This document shows, piece by piece, positions 1 through 8,084 of a DNA stretch of 29,094 nucleotides. The DNA lies in the NCBI GenBank assembly GCA_947625365.1, contig CANQNZ010000004.1, positions 1-29,094 on the forward strand, read 5' to 3'. Each line of letters starts with the position of its first letter. The first letter of the stretch is position 1. Source of the stretch: an uncultured Bacilli bacterium (lineage in GTDB: Bacteria > Bacillota_I > Bacilli_A > RF39 > UBA660). The position numbers were made by a program, and so were the translations under genes. The notes below the pieces were generated by a model. That model was not told the DNA's origin. It worked only from the letters and a program-made list of their open reading frames with translations, and made no database searches.

Positions 1-269
1 TGCTAGCATTGATTTATCAAGGAAATATAACTTATGATGATGCCTCTTATGGAAATGTAAGAATAGTAGCTTCTTCTAAAAATTTAGCTTGCGGTTCAAT
101 TGTTTCCATAAAAGCTGATAAATTATCTAATGAGCCAATTATTGCTATAGTATTAGACCGAGGTGTTTCTGGCCATAAACTAGATTTACTTATGCCAAGT
201 GATGAAGATGCCCGCAAATATGTAGGCAATACTCCGGTAACTTACGAAGTTTTAAGAGATGGCTATTAA
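1..269 (+). CDS. 3D-domain cell-wall protein, C-terminal fragment
   Basis: The reading frame is open from the left edge and ends at TAA 267-269. A TTG at position 9 is probably an internal Leu rather than the start, so the N-terminus lies off the window. The visible 86 residues resemble the double-psi beta-barrel 3D domain found at the end of YabE/RpfB-like and MltA-like peptidoglycan-active proteins. Matching pieces are a 'LACGSIVSI' strand (family: PLGTKVYI), then 'AIVLDRGVSGHKLDLLM' (family: A-x-DTGGAIKGNRIDIF). Two of the three name-giving aspartates are recognisable; the first seems replaced by Ser in 'VASSKNL'. The likely role is extracellular cell-wall remodelling. A hairpin terminator overlaps the stop codon, so this is the last gene of its unit. 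The domain call is fairly secure; the whole-protein architecture is unknown. Confidence 0.65.
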   Translation, partial: LALIYQGNITYDDASYGNVRIVASSKNLACGSIVSIKADKLSNEPIIAIVLDRGVSGHKLDLLMPSDEDARKYVGNTPVTYEVLRDGY

Positions 270-292
270 ACCTATTTAATATAGGTTTTTTT
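268..292 (+). terminator. Rho-independent terminator after the 3D-domain gene
   Basis: A perfect 8-bp stem, AAACCTAT (268-275) with ATAGGTTT (281-288), encloses a 5-nt loop and runs into a T tract ending at 292. It begins inside the stop codon of the upstream gene. Confidence 0.8.
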
Positions 293-315
293 GTGTCCAA
301 TAATTAAAGATAATA

Positions 316-344
316 TTGTTCTTCTATGAAAAAATTTATATAAT
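316..344 (+). promoter_or_regulatory. Probable sigma-A promoter of pflBA
   Basis: A perfect TATAAT lies at 339-344, with TTGTTC (316-321, three of six consensus bases) 17 bp upstream. Transcription should start near 351, giving a short leader just before the AGAAGG ribosome binding site. Confidence 0.55.
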
Positions 345-369
345 AAATATATAGAAGGTAGTGATATTA

Positions 370-2601
370 ATGGAAAAAGCATGGCATAATTTTAAAGGGG
401 AAAATTGGAAACAAAATATAGATGTTGCTGATTTTATTAAAGAAAATTATACCGAATATAAAGGAGATGAAAGCTTTTTAGCGGCGCCAACTAAAAAAAC
501 ACAAGCTGTTTGGAAAGTTTGTGATGAAGCGTTAAAAGTCGAACTTGATAAAGGAATATATGATGTGGAAGTAAATGAGGTATCAGGTATTAATAATTTT
601 AAACCAGGTTATATATGTCCAGAAGATGATGTAATTGTCGGACTTCAAACCGACGGATTGCTTAAGAGAATTGTTAATCCATTTGGAGGAATGCGTATGG
701 TTAAATCCGCATTAGCTGCCTATGGTTACGAGTTAAATAAAGATATTGATAAATATTTTAATAAATATCGTAAGACTCATAATGATGGAGTTTTTGATGC
801 TTATACAACTGATATTCGTAAAGCGCGTCATTGCGGACTATTAACTGGTCTTCCAGATGCTTACGGAAGAGGCCGTATTATAGGAGACTATCGCCGCATT
901 GCATTATATGGTATTGATTATTTGGCTGAAGAAAAAAAGAAAGACTTACTTAATTTAGAAAATGAAAATTTAACTGAATACATAATTCGCCTAAGAGAAG
1001 AAGTAAGTATGCAAATAAAAGCTTTACAAGAAATAAAAGATATGGCCCAAAGTTATGGCTTTGATATTTCTAAGCCTGCTACCTCAGCTAAGGAAGCAAC
1101 ACAATGGTTATATTTTGGCTATTTAGCAGCTATTAAAGAAAATAATGGAGCAGCGATGAGCTTAGGCCGTACTTCTACTTTCTTAGATATATATATTGAA
1201 AGAGATTTAAACGAAGGAATAATTACGGAAGAAGATGCTCAAGAAATTATTGATAATTTTATTATCAAACTTCGTATGGCACGTCACCTAAGAACACCAG
1301 AGTATAACGAGCTATTTGCAGGAGACCCAACTTGGGTTACCGAAAGCATAGGTGGTATGCTAGATGAAAAACGTTCATTAGTTACTAAAAACTCTTTTAG
1401 ATATTTACATACCCTAACTAATTTAGAGAGTTCTCCCGAGCCTAATATGACTGTATTATGGAGTGATAAATTACCTAGTAACTTTAAAAAATATTGTGCT
1501 AAAATGTCAATAAATACTGATGCCATTCAATATGAAAATGATGAAATAATGCGTCCAATCCATGGTTCTGATTATGCTATTGCTTGTTGTGTTTCGGCTA
1601 TGACAGTAGGTAAACAAATGCAGTTTTTTGGAGCTCGCTGTAATTTAGCTAAAGCTTTACTTTATGCAATAAATGGTGGCATTGATGAAGTAAAGGGCGA
1701 TGAAGTTATCAGTGGCTTTGAAAAAATGACGGATGAATACTTAGATTATGATAAAGTTATGAAAGTCTATGATAAAATGTTAGATAAGGTTGCAAAAATA
1801 TACGTGGATGCCATGAATATAATTCACTATATGCACGATAAATACGCCTATGAAGCCGGACAAATGGCTCTGCATGATACAGACCCAGAAAAATTGATGG
1901 CTTTTGGAATTGCTGGTTTTTCAGTAGCTATAGACTCTTTATCAGCGATTAAATATGCAAAAGTAAAACCAATTCGTAATGAAAATGGCATTGCAATAGA
2001 TTTTGCAATCGAAGGTGATTTTCCTAAATATGGTAATGATGATGATAGAGCAGATAGCATAGGTGTTGATTTAGTTGAGCGCTTCTTTAAAAAACTATCT
2101 CAATTTAAGCTTTATAAAAATGCGAAACATACTTTATCAATTTTAACGATAACGTCTAATGTTGTTTATGGTAAAAAAACAGGTTCTACGCCGGACGGAC
2201 GTAAAGCTGGCGAGCCATTTGCTCCTGGAGCAAACCCAATGCATGGAAGAGATGCTAGTGGTGCTTTAGCATCATTAAATTCGGTAGCTAAAATACCATA
2301 TTGCAATGTATGTGAAGATGGAATATCTAATACATTTTCTATTATTCCTAAAACTTTAGGGCATACTGATGATGAAAGAAAAGAAAATTTAGTAAATATA
2401 ATGGATGGTTATTTCACACAAGGAGCACACCATTTAAATGTTAATGTTTTAAATCGTGAAACTTTAGAAGATGCCATGGAAAATCCTGAAAAATATCCAA
2501 ATTTAACAATTAGAGTATCTGGCTATGCCGTAAGATTTATTCGTCTTTCAAGAGCTCATCAACTAGAGGTTATTAGTCGAACTTTCCATGGAAGTATCTA
2601 A
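370..2601 (+). CDS. pflB: Formate C-acetyltransferase (pyruvate formate-lyase)
   Basis: This cytoplasmic glycyl-radical enzyme converts pyruvate and CoA to acetyl-CoA and formate without oxygen, a core step of mixed-acid fermentation. At 743 residues it is close to the E. coli enzyme's length. The adjacent catalytic cysteines are Cys406-Cys407 in 'IACCVSAM', and the C-terminal radical loop is 'RVSGYAV' with Gly718. The frame also opens at GTG 361, but AGAAGG at 353-358 sits properly for ATG 370 and too close to 361, so 370 is chosen. The stop TAA overlaps the ATG of pflA (TAATG), which implies translational coupling with the activase that installs the radical. A terminator upstream and a promoter at 316-344 make this the first gene of the unit. 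Confidence 0.98.
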   Translation: MEKAWHNFKGENWKQNIDVADFIKENYTEYKGDESFLAAPTKKTQAVWKVCDEALKVELDKGIYDVEVNEVSGINNFKPGYICPEDDVIVGLQTDGLLKRIVNPFGGMRMVKSALAAYGYELNKDIDKYFNKYRKTHNDGVFDAYTTDIRKARHCGLLTGLPDAYGRGRIIGDYRRIALYGIDYLAEEKKKDLLNLENENLTEYIIRLREEVSMQIKALQEIKDMAQSYGFDISKPATSAKEATQWLYFGYLAAIKENNGAAMSLGRTSTFLDIYIERDLNEGIITEEDAQEIIDNFIIKLRMARHLRTPEYNELFAGDPTWVTESIGGMLDEKRSLVTKNSFRYLHTLTNLESSPEPNMTVLWSDKLPSNFKKYCAKMSINTDAIQYENDEIMRPIHGSDYAIACCVSAMTVGKQMQFFGARCNLAKALLYAINGGIDEVKGDEVISGFEKMTDEYLDYDKVMKVYDKMLDKVAKIYVDAMNIIHYMHDKYAYEAGQMALHDTDPEKLMAFGIAGFSVAIDSLSAIKYAKVKPIRNENGIAIDFAIEGDFPKYGNDDDRADSIGVDLVERFFKKLSQFKLYKNAKHTLSILTITSNVVYGKKTGSTPDGRKAGEPFAPGANPMHGRDASGALASLNSVAKIPYCNVCEDGISNTFSIIPKTLGHTDDERKENLVNIMDGYFTQGAHHLNVNVLNRETLEDAMENPEKYPNLTIRVSGYAVRFIRLSRAHQLEVISRTFHGSI

Positions 2602-3293
2602 TGCAAGGTTATATTTCAAGCGTTGAGCCGATGGGTTTAGTTGATGGACCTGGCTTAAGATATGTTGTATTCATGCAAGGCTGTAAGCTAAGGTGTTTAT
2701 ATTGTCATAATCCTGAAACTTGGAAATTAAACGAAGGACAGAAAATGACAAGTGAAGAATTGCTAGCGAAAATATTAAGATATAAACCTTATTATTCTAA
2801 CGGGGGCATTACTTTTAGTGGAGGAGAGCCTTTATTACAAAAGGCTTTCCTAATAGATATTTTAAAAAAGTGCAAAGAAAACGGATTGCACACTGCTCTT
2901 GATACGGCAGGAGTAGGTAATGGTGACTATGAGGAAATACTTAAATATGTTGATTTAGTTATTTTAGATGTTAAAGCAACAGATGAAAAAAATTATAAAA
3001 AAATAACAGGTTTTAAAATGGATGAATTTAATAATTTTTTAAATACAGCTAAAAAATTAAATAAAGATTTTTGGATAAGAAGCGTTATTGTGCCAGGATT
3101 AAATGATAGTAAGGAATATGTTTTATCTTTAAAAGAATATATTTCTAATATTCCTAATGTTTTAAAAGTTGAATTACTTCCTTATCATTTATATGGAGTT
3201 GATAAGTATAAAGAACTTAACTTAAATTATCCTTTAGATAAAGTTCCTCCAATGGATTTAGATAAATTAAAAGAATTGGAAAAATATTTATGA
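2601..3293 (+). CDS. pflA: Pyruvate formate-lyase-activating enzyme (radical SAM)
   Basis: This radical S-adenosylmethionine enzyme abstracts a hydrogen from the glycyl-radical loop of PflB and so switches it on under anaerobic conditions. The 230-residue protein has the cluster-binding motif C-x3-C-x2-C at Cys28, Cys32 and Cys35 ('GCKLRCLYCHN'), the 'FSGGEPL' strand, and the late 'LLPYHLYGVDKY' segment typical of PflA. It starts on the last base of the pflB stop, so the pair is co-translated. Its own stop overlaps the ATG of a 50-codon ORF (ATGA at 3290-3293), which may be a third member of the operon. Confidence 0.97.
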   Translation: MQGYISSVEPMGLVDGPGLRYVVFMQGCKLRCLYCHNPETWKLNEGQKMTSEELLAKILRYKPYYSNGGITFSGGEPLLQKAFLIDILKKCKENGLHTALDTAGVGNGDYEEILKYVDLVILDVKATDEKNYKKITGFKMDEFNNFLNTAKKLNKDFWIRSVIVPGLNDSKEYVLSLKEYISNIPNVLKVELLPYHLYGVDKYKELNLNYPLDKVPPMDLDKLKELEKYL

Positions 3294-3442
3294 GAAAATA
3301 TAGTAAATATATATATCATGGAGAAAATTGGGATATTATATTTGGCGATTGGAAACAACATTTTTTAGGATATTGTATTGATAAATTAAAAACTATTAAT
3401 TCAAATATCGTTATGCAATCAAATAATGAAATTGATATTTAA
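3290..3442 (+). CDS. Small hypothetical protein (50 aa) coupled to pflA
   Basis: The ATG at 3290 overlaps the pflA stop as ATGA, the usual arrangement for translational coupling, and the frame stays open for 50 codons to TAA 3440-3442. The product begins MRKYSKYIYHGENWDIIFGD. It is soluble-looking, rich in aromatic residues, and has no signal or membrane segment; I recognise no family. The insertion sequence lies directly behind the stop. Rejoining the flanks across the TTAA target gives the same TAA, so the insertion did not truncate this ORF. It could be a real small protein, or the first part of an already broken gene. Confidence 0.45.
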   Translation: MRKYSKYIYHGENWDIIFGDWKQHFLGYCIDKLKTINSNIVMQSNNEIDI

Positions 3443-3478
3443 AAGGGGCTGTAATGAAATGAAATAATTTCATTCAGT
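3443..3478 (+). repeat. Left terminal inverted repeat of the IS1182-family element
   Basis: These 36 bases are the exact reverse complement of 5151-5186. They contain the dyad AATGAAAT-A-ATTTCATT, followed by CAG and a T-rich tract (3478-3486). In the plus direction this could act as a terminator for pflBA read-through. The transposase stop codon lies inside the repeat. TTAA precedes it at 3439-3442. Confidence 0.9.
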
Positions 3479-5062
3479 CTTTTTTTGTTTTGGAAAAGGA
3501 AATTTTTCTTCTTTTAAATTTGTTGGAGTATTCCAATAGTTATCTTTTAATTTATTGCCATCTAATGTAGAAAAATATTTTCTTATATTGGCTCCTAAAC
3601 ACATAAGCATAATTTCACAAGATACTTTTTCTAATCCTCTTCTTCTTCTTATTCTTGTATATTGCATATTTTGTTTTATCTGTCCAAAAGCACCTTCTAC
3701 TTGAATACTTCTGTTTATTCTTATTTCTATTCCTTTAGGACTTTGTAAATTCTTTCTTGCTTCTTCTTTTAAAAGTTCATATTCTGGTATTAATTCATAT
3801 AATCTATAATCATTGTTTTTGCTTTTTAAATTTTTCTTGCAGATGTAAGAATAATTACATTTATTACAACCAACAAATTTATAAAGTTTACTATTTTTAT
3901 ATCTTGGATGTCTAATACCATAAAATGATACTTCCTCTCCAATACAAGTATTTAGACACATAACTCCATCTTCAAAAGTATAGAATAATTGAGGCCTTTT
4001 TCCATCTGCTTCATCACTCCATGTAAAATGTTTTACATAATTTTTTATGTTATGTTCTTTCATGTATTGATAATTTTCATACATCCCATAACCTGAATCT
4101 GCACATTCATTTTTTGGATATTCTTTATAATATTTATAATATAATTCATTCATTGGGATAAAAGTATGATAATCATTTCTATCTTGAAATACTCCATACA
4201 TTGTAATTATTCCGCTTGATACCATTACTTGAATATTATATCCCGCATGAAAATCATGACTTGTTTTTGAATAATAATCTTCTTTTAACACCATTGCTGT
4301 AGCATCTTTATCTGTTTTGTAATATGAATTTCTATTTTCTCCACATATTGCTTCTTTTTCTTCATATTCTAATAATTTAATTAAATATTGATAAGCTAGT
4401 TTATAATTTTTTTGCTCTTTATTTAGTCGTTTACCTTTTCCCATTGGAATAGAATTAATATTTATATTTTCTCTTACAATATATTCTTTTATTAACTTAT
4501 TAAATTGAAATGATTTAATCAAATTTTTGTCTTTGAATTCTATATTCATCTTTAATAATAATTCTTTAATTTTTAAATCTAACTTTTTATGATATGTTGT
4601 TGGTTTCCATACAAAATTATATTTGTTGGCATTTGCTTCTATTTTAGTACCATCATCATATTGAGTATCTATATTAATATTAAGTTCATCTATAATTGCT
4701 TTAGTAATCATCGTAAATATCTCATATTTATATGGTAAAATGTATTTGTTAATACAATCTTTTATTACATTATGACTTGGTTGTTCTTGTTCCATTAAAT
4801 AAATAATTCTTATATCAAATTGACATAGATTTTTTATTTCTCGTACAGTACTTTTAAATTTTGAAAAACAATAAATAATAGTTGCTACCAAATTAAATGG
4901 ATTATATCCTTTTCTTCCAAATTCGTTTTGAACTTTCTTTATTATCATTCCAATTTCAGACTTATTTAAAATTTTAATAAAATTATCAATTCTATCAAAT
5001 TCCTCACAGCATTTTAGTGAGGGGACTATGAAAATTGGTCTTTTTATGTTAAAATATTCCAT
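3470..5062 (-). CDS. IS1182-family DDE transposase
   Basis: The 530-residue enzyme moves the surrounding element. Its N-terminal DUF772-like part (about residues 20-115) is followed by the DDE catalytic part: Asp137 in 'DDGTKIEANANKY', a second acidic motif in 'CADSGYGMYENY', and Glu in 'VEGAFGQIKQNMQYTRIRRRRG', a block highly typical of IS1182 relatives. A cysteine cluster ('GCNKCNYSYICKKN') lies in the last third. The frame opens at ATG 5071, but the AGAAG ribosome site touches that codon, whereas ATG 5062 (MEYFNIKRP) is about 9 bases away, so 5062 is preferred. No interruption is visible, so it is likely functional. Confidence 0.93.
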   Translation of the reverse strand: MEYFNIKRPIFIVPSLKCCEEFDRIDNFIKILNKSEIGMIIKKVQNEFGRKGYNPFNLVATIIYCFSKFKSTVREIKNLCQFDIRIIYLMEQEQPSHNVIKDCINKYILPYKYEIFTMITKAIIDELNINIDTQYDDGTKIEANANKYNFVWKPTTYHKKLDLKIKELLLKMNIEFKDKNLIKSFQFNKLIKEYIVRENININSIPMGKGKRLNKEQKNYKLAYQYLIKLLEYEEKEAICGENRNSYYKTDKDATAMVLKEDYYSKTSHDFHAGYNIQVMVSSGIITMYGVFQDRNDYHTFIPMNELYYKYYKEYPKNECADSGYGMYENYQYMKEHNIKNYVKHFTWSDEADGKRPQLFYTFEDGVMCLNTCIGEEVSFYGIRHPRYKNSKLYKFVGCNKCNYSYICKKNLKSKNNDYRLYELIPEYELLKEEARKNLQSPKGIEIRINRSIQVEGAFGQIKQNMQYTRIRRRRGLEKVSCEIMLMCLGANIRKYFSTLDGNKLKDNYWNTPTNLKEEKFPFPKQKKTE

Positions 5063-5105
5063 GTGATACATCTTCTTTCGTCAATTAGATTGTATCACAA
5101 AATTG

Positions 5106-5134
5106 CCTTGAAGTCTTACGATTTCAAGGTTTTT
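5106..5134 (+). terminator. Terminator hairpin inside the IS, upstream of the transposase
   Basis: CCTTGAA (5106-5112) pairs with TTCAAGG (5123-5129) and is followed by five T (5130-5134). In plus-strand orientation it would stop antisense transcription leaving the element to the right. On the minus strand the same hairpin lies in the transposase leader and may damp read-in from outside promoters. Confidence 0.5.
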
Positions 5135-5150
5135 ATAAAAAATAAAAAGA

Positions 5151-5186
5151 ACTGAATGAAATTATTTCATTTCATTACAGCCCCTT
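5151..5186 (-). repeat. Right terminal inverted repeat of the IS1182-family element
   Basis: Exact reverse complement of 3443-3478. TTAA follows at 5187-5190, matching the copy at the left end. Confidence 0.9.
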
Positions 5187-5219
5187 TTAATATAAGACAC
5201 TATTTTACTTTGGGGGTGG

Positions 5220-5291
5220 TTAAATTATTGTGTAATTTTTTTGATTAATTATTGTGCAAATATTAAGTTAAATTATTTTGCAAATCTATAA
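5220..5291. repeat. Three diverged 24-bp direct repeats upstream of the surface-protein promoter
   Basis: Three units start at 5220, 5244 and 5268. Their shared core ATTATTGTG (ATTATTTTG in the third) begins at 5224, 5248 and 5272, exactly 24 bp apart. The consensus is TTAAATTATTGTGCAAAT plus a variable tail. They lie about 50 bp upstream of the -35 box. They could be binding sites for a transcription factor or a decayed tandem repeat. I see no gene between 5187 and 5397. Confidence 0.55.
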
Positions 5292-5341
5292 CCTATACTT
5301 ACCACTGCAAAAAAAAATGATAACATCCCCCCGAGAAAAAA

Positions 5342-5372
5342 TTGACATGGGGGGGGGTAATTAAGTTATAAT
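5342..5372 (+). promoter_or_regulatory. Promoter with a G9 tract in the -35/-10 spacer (candidate phase-variable switch)
   Basis: A perfect TTGACA (5342-5347) and a perfect TATAAT (5367-5372) are separated by 19 bp, two more than optimal. Nine consecutive G (5349-5357) fill half of the spacer. Losing two G by slippage would restore a 17-bp spacer. A C6 run (5327-5332) just upstream could pair with the G tract. The AGGAG ribosome site (5383-5387) and ATG 5398 follow. Confidence 0.7.
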
Positions 5373-5397
5373 AATTTTAGAGAGGAGACGTAGTCTT

Positions 5398-6777
5398 ATG
5401 AAAAAAAGAATATTAATTTTGTTTATACTTTTCACATTAATGTTTATTCATAAGGTAAATGCAGATAATAATGAAGCTACTGTTAATGAGGGAACTTATT
5501 CATTTATGAATGCTATTGAACAGGTTAAAACTAATGGCGGAACAATAATATTACAAAAAAGTATTACTTTAACTGCGGTTTTAGACATTTCAGTTAATAA
5601 GCCTATTACGATTGATTTAAATGGCCAAGAGATTACTTCTAGTCAAGATATTACTTTTATTGCTCGTAAAGGAGAAGTAAAAATTACGGGAGAAGGTGCT
5701 ATTAAAAATCTTAAACAAAATAGCAGATATGGGACAATCTATGTAAAAGGATCAAACAATCAAGATGATGCAGATTATACACATTTAATAATAGATAAAA
5801 ATGTAAAAGTTGAAGGACCTAATCCATTAGTGATTGATTCTTATGATGCATCAAACTATCACTGCTATGGCGCAGTTGTAGATATTTATGGGCAACTTAC
5901 AAATAATTTATCTGGGTATGCTAGCCCTACTGTTATAAGTGTTGATTCTAAATTAAAAGATACTCATAACGCTCCTGTTATAAATATACATGATGGTGCG
6001 AGTATTAAAAACGATATAACGACAGGTGGGGTCGGAATTCTTTTATCTGGATATGCGAATATAAAGGCTGACAAAGCAACAATTGAAGCTCATACGGGTA
6101 TCTACGCTACCGCAGGGACTATTAATTTAAAAGGTACTACTATAAGTGCTACAGGAACAGTAGATTATAAAGAAGAAAATCAATCAAAGTTTGGTAAAGG
6201 AACAGGCGCAACGGGAGCAGCAATTCAAGTAGAATCTAAAAATACAACTGCTGGAAGTATTGATATTAATATAAATGGCGGTAATTACACAAGTAAGAAT
6301 AATTCGGCTATAGTAGAATATTTATATGAAACAGATAAAACTTCAGTTCAGAAAATTAATATTTCAAAAGGAAGATTTGTATCAGCGGATAGTAAGAATG
6401 TTATCAATGTCTCAGAAGATTTTAAACAAGAAAATAAAAACTTTATCAGTGGCGGAAATTTTTTATCGGGAACCATGAAATCAGATGTATCAGAGTATAT
6501 AAAAGCAGGATATATAGAAGATGAGAAGGGTAACATAATAAAAACTTCAAGTTTTAAACCATCTAATAAAGATTTAGAGAACAACAAAGAAGAAAGCGCA
6601 AATGATAAAGTAAATAGTAACGAAAATAATTATATAATTGCTCCAGAAACGGAAAAAGAAAATAACATTGAAAATCCAGCAACGGGAGAAAAGATATATT
6701 CTTATCTAATAGCGCTTATTATCAGTATCATAGGAATGGGAATATCATTAAAAAATTTAGTTTCAAATAATATGTAG
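5398..6777 (+). CDS. Secreted, wall-anchored beta-helix-like surface protein
   Basis: The 459-residue protein starts with a clear signal peptide (MKKR, hydrophobic core, likely cleavage after 'KVNA' at residue 22). The body is Gly-, Asn-, Thr- and Ile-rich with repeated short-strand motifs such as 'ITIDLNGQEI', 'VKITGEGAIKNL' and 'GTINLKGTTISA', typical of right-handed beta-helix (pectate-lyase-like) or adhesin folds. No catalytic motif is recognised. After a charged linker (about 385-425) comes 'NPATGE' (426-431), then one hydrophobic segment (about 434-452) and a short tail, resembling an LPxTG/NPxTG sorting signal. No sortase gene is in the window. It is flanked by a promoter and a terminator, so it is monocistronic. 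The most likely role is adhesion or host-surface interaction, inferred only from architecture. Confidence 0.85.
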   Translation: MKKRILILFILFTLMFIHKVNADNNEATVNEGTYSFMNAIEQVKTNGGTIILQKSITLTAVLDISVNKPITIDLNGQEITSSQDITFIARKGEVKITGEGAIKNLKQNSRYGTIYVKGSNNQDDADYTHLIIDKNVKVEGPNPLVIDSYDASNYHCYGAVVDIYGQLTNNLSGYASPTVISVDSKLKDTHNAPVINIHDGASIKNDITTGGVGILLSGYANIKADKATIEAHTGIYATAGTINLKGTTISATGTVDYKEENQSKFGKGTGATGAAIQVESKNTTAGSIDININGGNYTSKNNSAIVEYLYETDKTSVQKINISKGRFVSADSKNVINVSEDFKQENKNFISGGNFLSGTMKSDVSEYIKAGYIEDEKGNIIKTSSFKPSNKDLENNKEESANDKVNSNENNYIIAPETEKENNIENPATGEKIYSYLIALIISIIGMGISLKNLVSNNM

Positions 6778-6806
6778 ATATTAAGATGTTTTGGACTTTT
6801 GACAAA

Positions 6807-6841
6807 GTGATATATTTATAAATAGTATATCACATTTTTTT
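6807..6841 (+). terminator. Rho-independent terminator of the surface-protein gene
   Basis: GTGATATA (6807-6814) pairs perfectly with TATATCAC (6826-6833), followed by A and seven T (6835-6841). Confidence 0.85.
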
Positions 6842-6907
6842 AGATTCATCCTGAATAAATAACCATTTATTATTTTACTCATTTATTAAATTATTTTAGA
6901 ATAAAAA

Positions 6908-6936
6908 TTTACAAAATTTTTACAAGTGCGTATAAT
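6908..6936 (+). promoter_or_regulatory. Strong sigma-A promoter of the TPR-protein gene
   Basis: TTTACA (6908-6913), a 17-bp spacer and a perfect TATAAT (6931-6936). The leader then contains a small AAGATT/AATCTT hairpin before the GGGGATGAT ribosome site of the gene at 6982. Confidence 0.75.
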
Positions 6937-6981
6937 TAAAGAAAGATTACTAAATCTTAGAAATTTTGGGGATGATAAAAA

Positions 6982-8082
6982 ATGGAAGCTCAAAGCATAA
7001 AAAAATTAAATGATAAATTACTATTAGCCAGTCATCTTATGAATGAAAGAAAATACCAAGATGCTAAAATTATTCTATTAGAATATATCCAATATGTAGA
7101 ACCTCTAATAAAAAAATCAACAAAAGAAATAAGTTTTTGTTTTAGTAATGTCGCAGAATTTTATATTTATACACAGCAAAATAAACTTAAAAAAAGTGTG
7201 TCGTGGGTTAGCTATAAATTAGACATTGCTTATCAGTGGTTAGCCTACATAGCAAATGAAGAAGGAAAGTACAAAGAGGCTTTAAATTATATCGAAAAAG
7301 GACTTCAATATAATCCTATGAATACCGATTTAATTTACGAAGAATGTGAAACTTATAAATTACAAAAAAACTGGGATAAACTATATAATGCAACCAAAAA
7401 AGTTTATCCAATAATAATAACTGCACGCGATATGGCTAAATATTACCGAGCTTTAGGTTATTATTTTATAGAAAAAGGTATATTTGAACTGGCTTATGCT
7501 CTTTATATGTTTAGTTTAGAATATGAACAAAGTAATGTAGCAGAAAGGGAGATAGATTTCATTCGAGAAACAATAAATAATCCTTATTTTAATATGAGTT
7601 TACCAGATGCTATAAATGTATTTTTAAAAAATAATATCAATCTAAGTGCTCCAAAAGAAAATATTAATTTATTAAAAAAATTATTGAAAGAAAAAGAATT
7701 AATTAAAGATAATATAGAACTTGAGTTTGATATCGAAGAAACAATCTTTTCACTTACTAAAGATGATACATACTTTCATAGTTTTTTTGTTAGTATAACT
7801 CGGGCTCAAGAGCAAATAACTGAAGATATAACTTTAAAAATTTTGAATAATAGTGAACTTTTAAAAGAAATATCTAATAAAAAAGCTAAATATAAAGTTG
7901 AGTATGTTGTTGAAGATAAAAATAATACATATAAAGGTTATACCACTATAGATACTAATAATTTAGTAATTGCCGAAAAATTAGACGATAAATGTCCATA
8001 TCAGATTAAACTTTATGGAGTATTCTCATCAAATAAAAAGGAAGAAAGCTTTATTGAATTTAAAATAGCCATTAAAGAATAA
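6982..8082 (+). CDS. TPR-repeat protein of unknown function
   Basis: The 366-residue protein has no signal peptide or membrane segment, so it is probably cytoplasmic. Helical tetratricopeptide-like repeats occupy about residues 10-200. The clearest reads 'AYQWLAYIANEEGKYKEALN' and continues with 'YIEKGLQYNPMNTDLIYEE'; other partial repeats are 'LMNERKYQDAKIILLEYI' and 'ALGYYFIEKGIFELAYALYM'. TPRs mediate protein-protein contacts. The C-terminal 150 residues ('KYKVEYVVEDKNNTYKGYTTID') look like a beta-rich domain I cannot name. It has its own promoter. The CIRCE-controlled htpG promoter begins 3 bp after its stop with no clear terminator between, so read-through into htpG is possible. A stress link is conceivable from position only. 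Confidence 0.75.
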   Translation: MEAQSIKKLNDKLLLASHLMNERKYQDAKIILLEYIQYVEPLIKKSTKEISFCFSNVAEFYIYTQQNKLKKSVSWVSYKLDIAYQWLAYIANEEGKYKEALNYIEKGLQYNPMNTDLIYEECETYKLQKNWDKLYNATKKVYPIIITARDMAKYYRALGYYFIEKGIFELAYALYMFSLEYEQSNVAEREIDFIRETINNPYFNMSLPDAINVFLKNNINLSAPKENINLLKKLLKEKELIKDNIELEFDIEETIFSLTKDDTYFHSFFVSITRAQEQITEDITLKILNNSELLKEISNKKAKYKVEYVVEDKNNTYKGYTTIDTNNLVIAEKLDDKCPYQIKLYGVFSSNKKEESFIEFKIAIKE

Positions 8083-8084
8083 AA

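Larger units (their letters stand above)
3443..5186 (-). mobile_element. Complete IS1182-family insertion sequence
   Basis: The 1744-bp element has one transposase gene on the minus strand and perfectly matching terminal inverted repeats (3443-3478 and 5151-5186) that start AAGGGGCTGTAATG. TTAA flanks it on both sides (3439-3442 and 5187-5190). It can be read as a 4-bp target duplication, or, because TTAA is palindromic, as two more pairs of the inverted repeat. The intact transposase and identical ends suggest recent, possibly still active, insertion. The ends carry hairpin-plus-T-tract signals that may insulate the transposase from outside transcription. Confidence 0.9.

Noticed and set aside
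47..229. Minus-strand ORF inside the 3D-domain fragment
   Set aside because: Shadow of the plus-strand domain with no ribosome site and no family resemblance.
1284..1526. Minus-strand ORFs in pflB (also 1848-2060)
   Set aside because: They lie wholly within an intact, highly conserved gene and lack start signals.
5220..5291. CRISPR array
   Set aside because: Only three diverged units at 24-bp period with no unique spacers and no cas genes nearby.
5327..5357. Invertible promoter flanked by C6 and G9 inverted repeats
   Set aside because: The arms are plain homopolymers without longer inverted flanks, and no site-specific invertase is in the window.
5209..5360. G-quadruplex formed by the G-rich runs (5212-5219, 5349-5357)
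   Set aside because: The runs are about 130 bp apart and too few for a four-run motif; the slippage interpretation explains the G9 tract better.
6937..6981. Riboswitch in the leader of the TPR gene
   Set aside because: The leader is only about 40 nt with one short hairpin, too small for a known riboswitch class.
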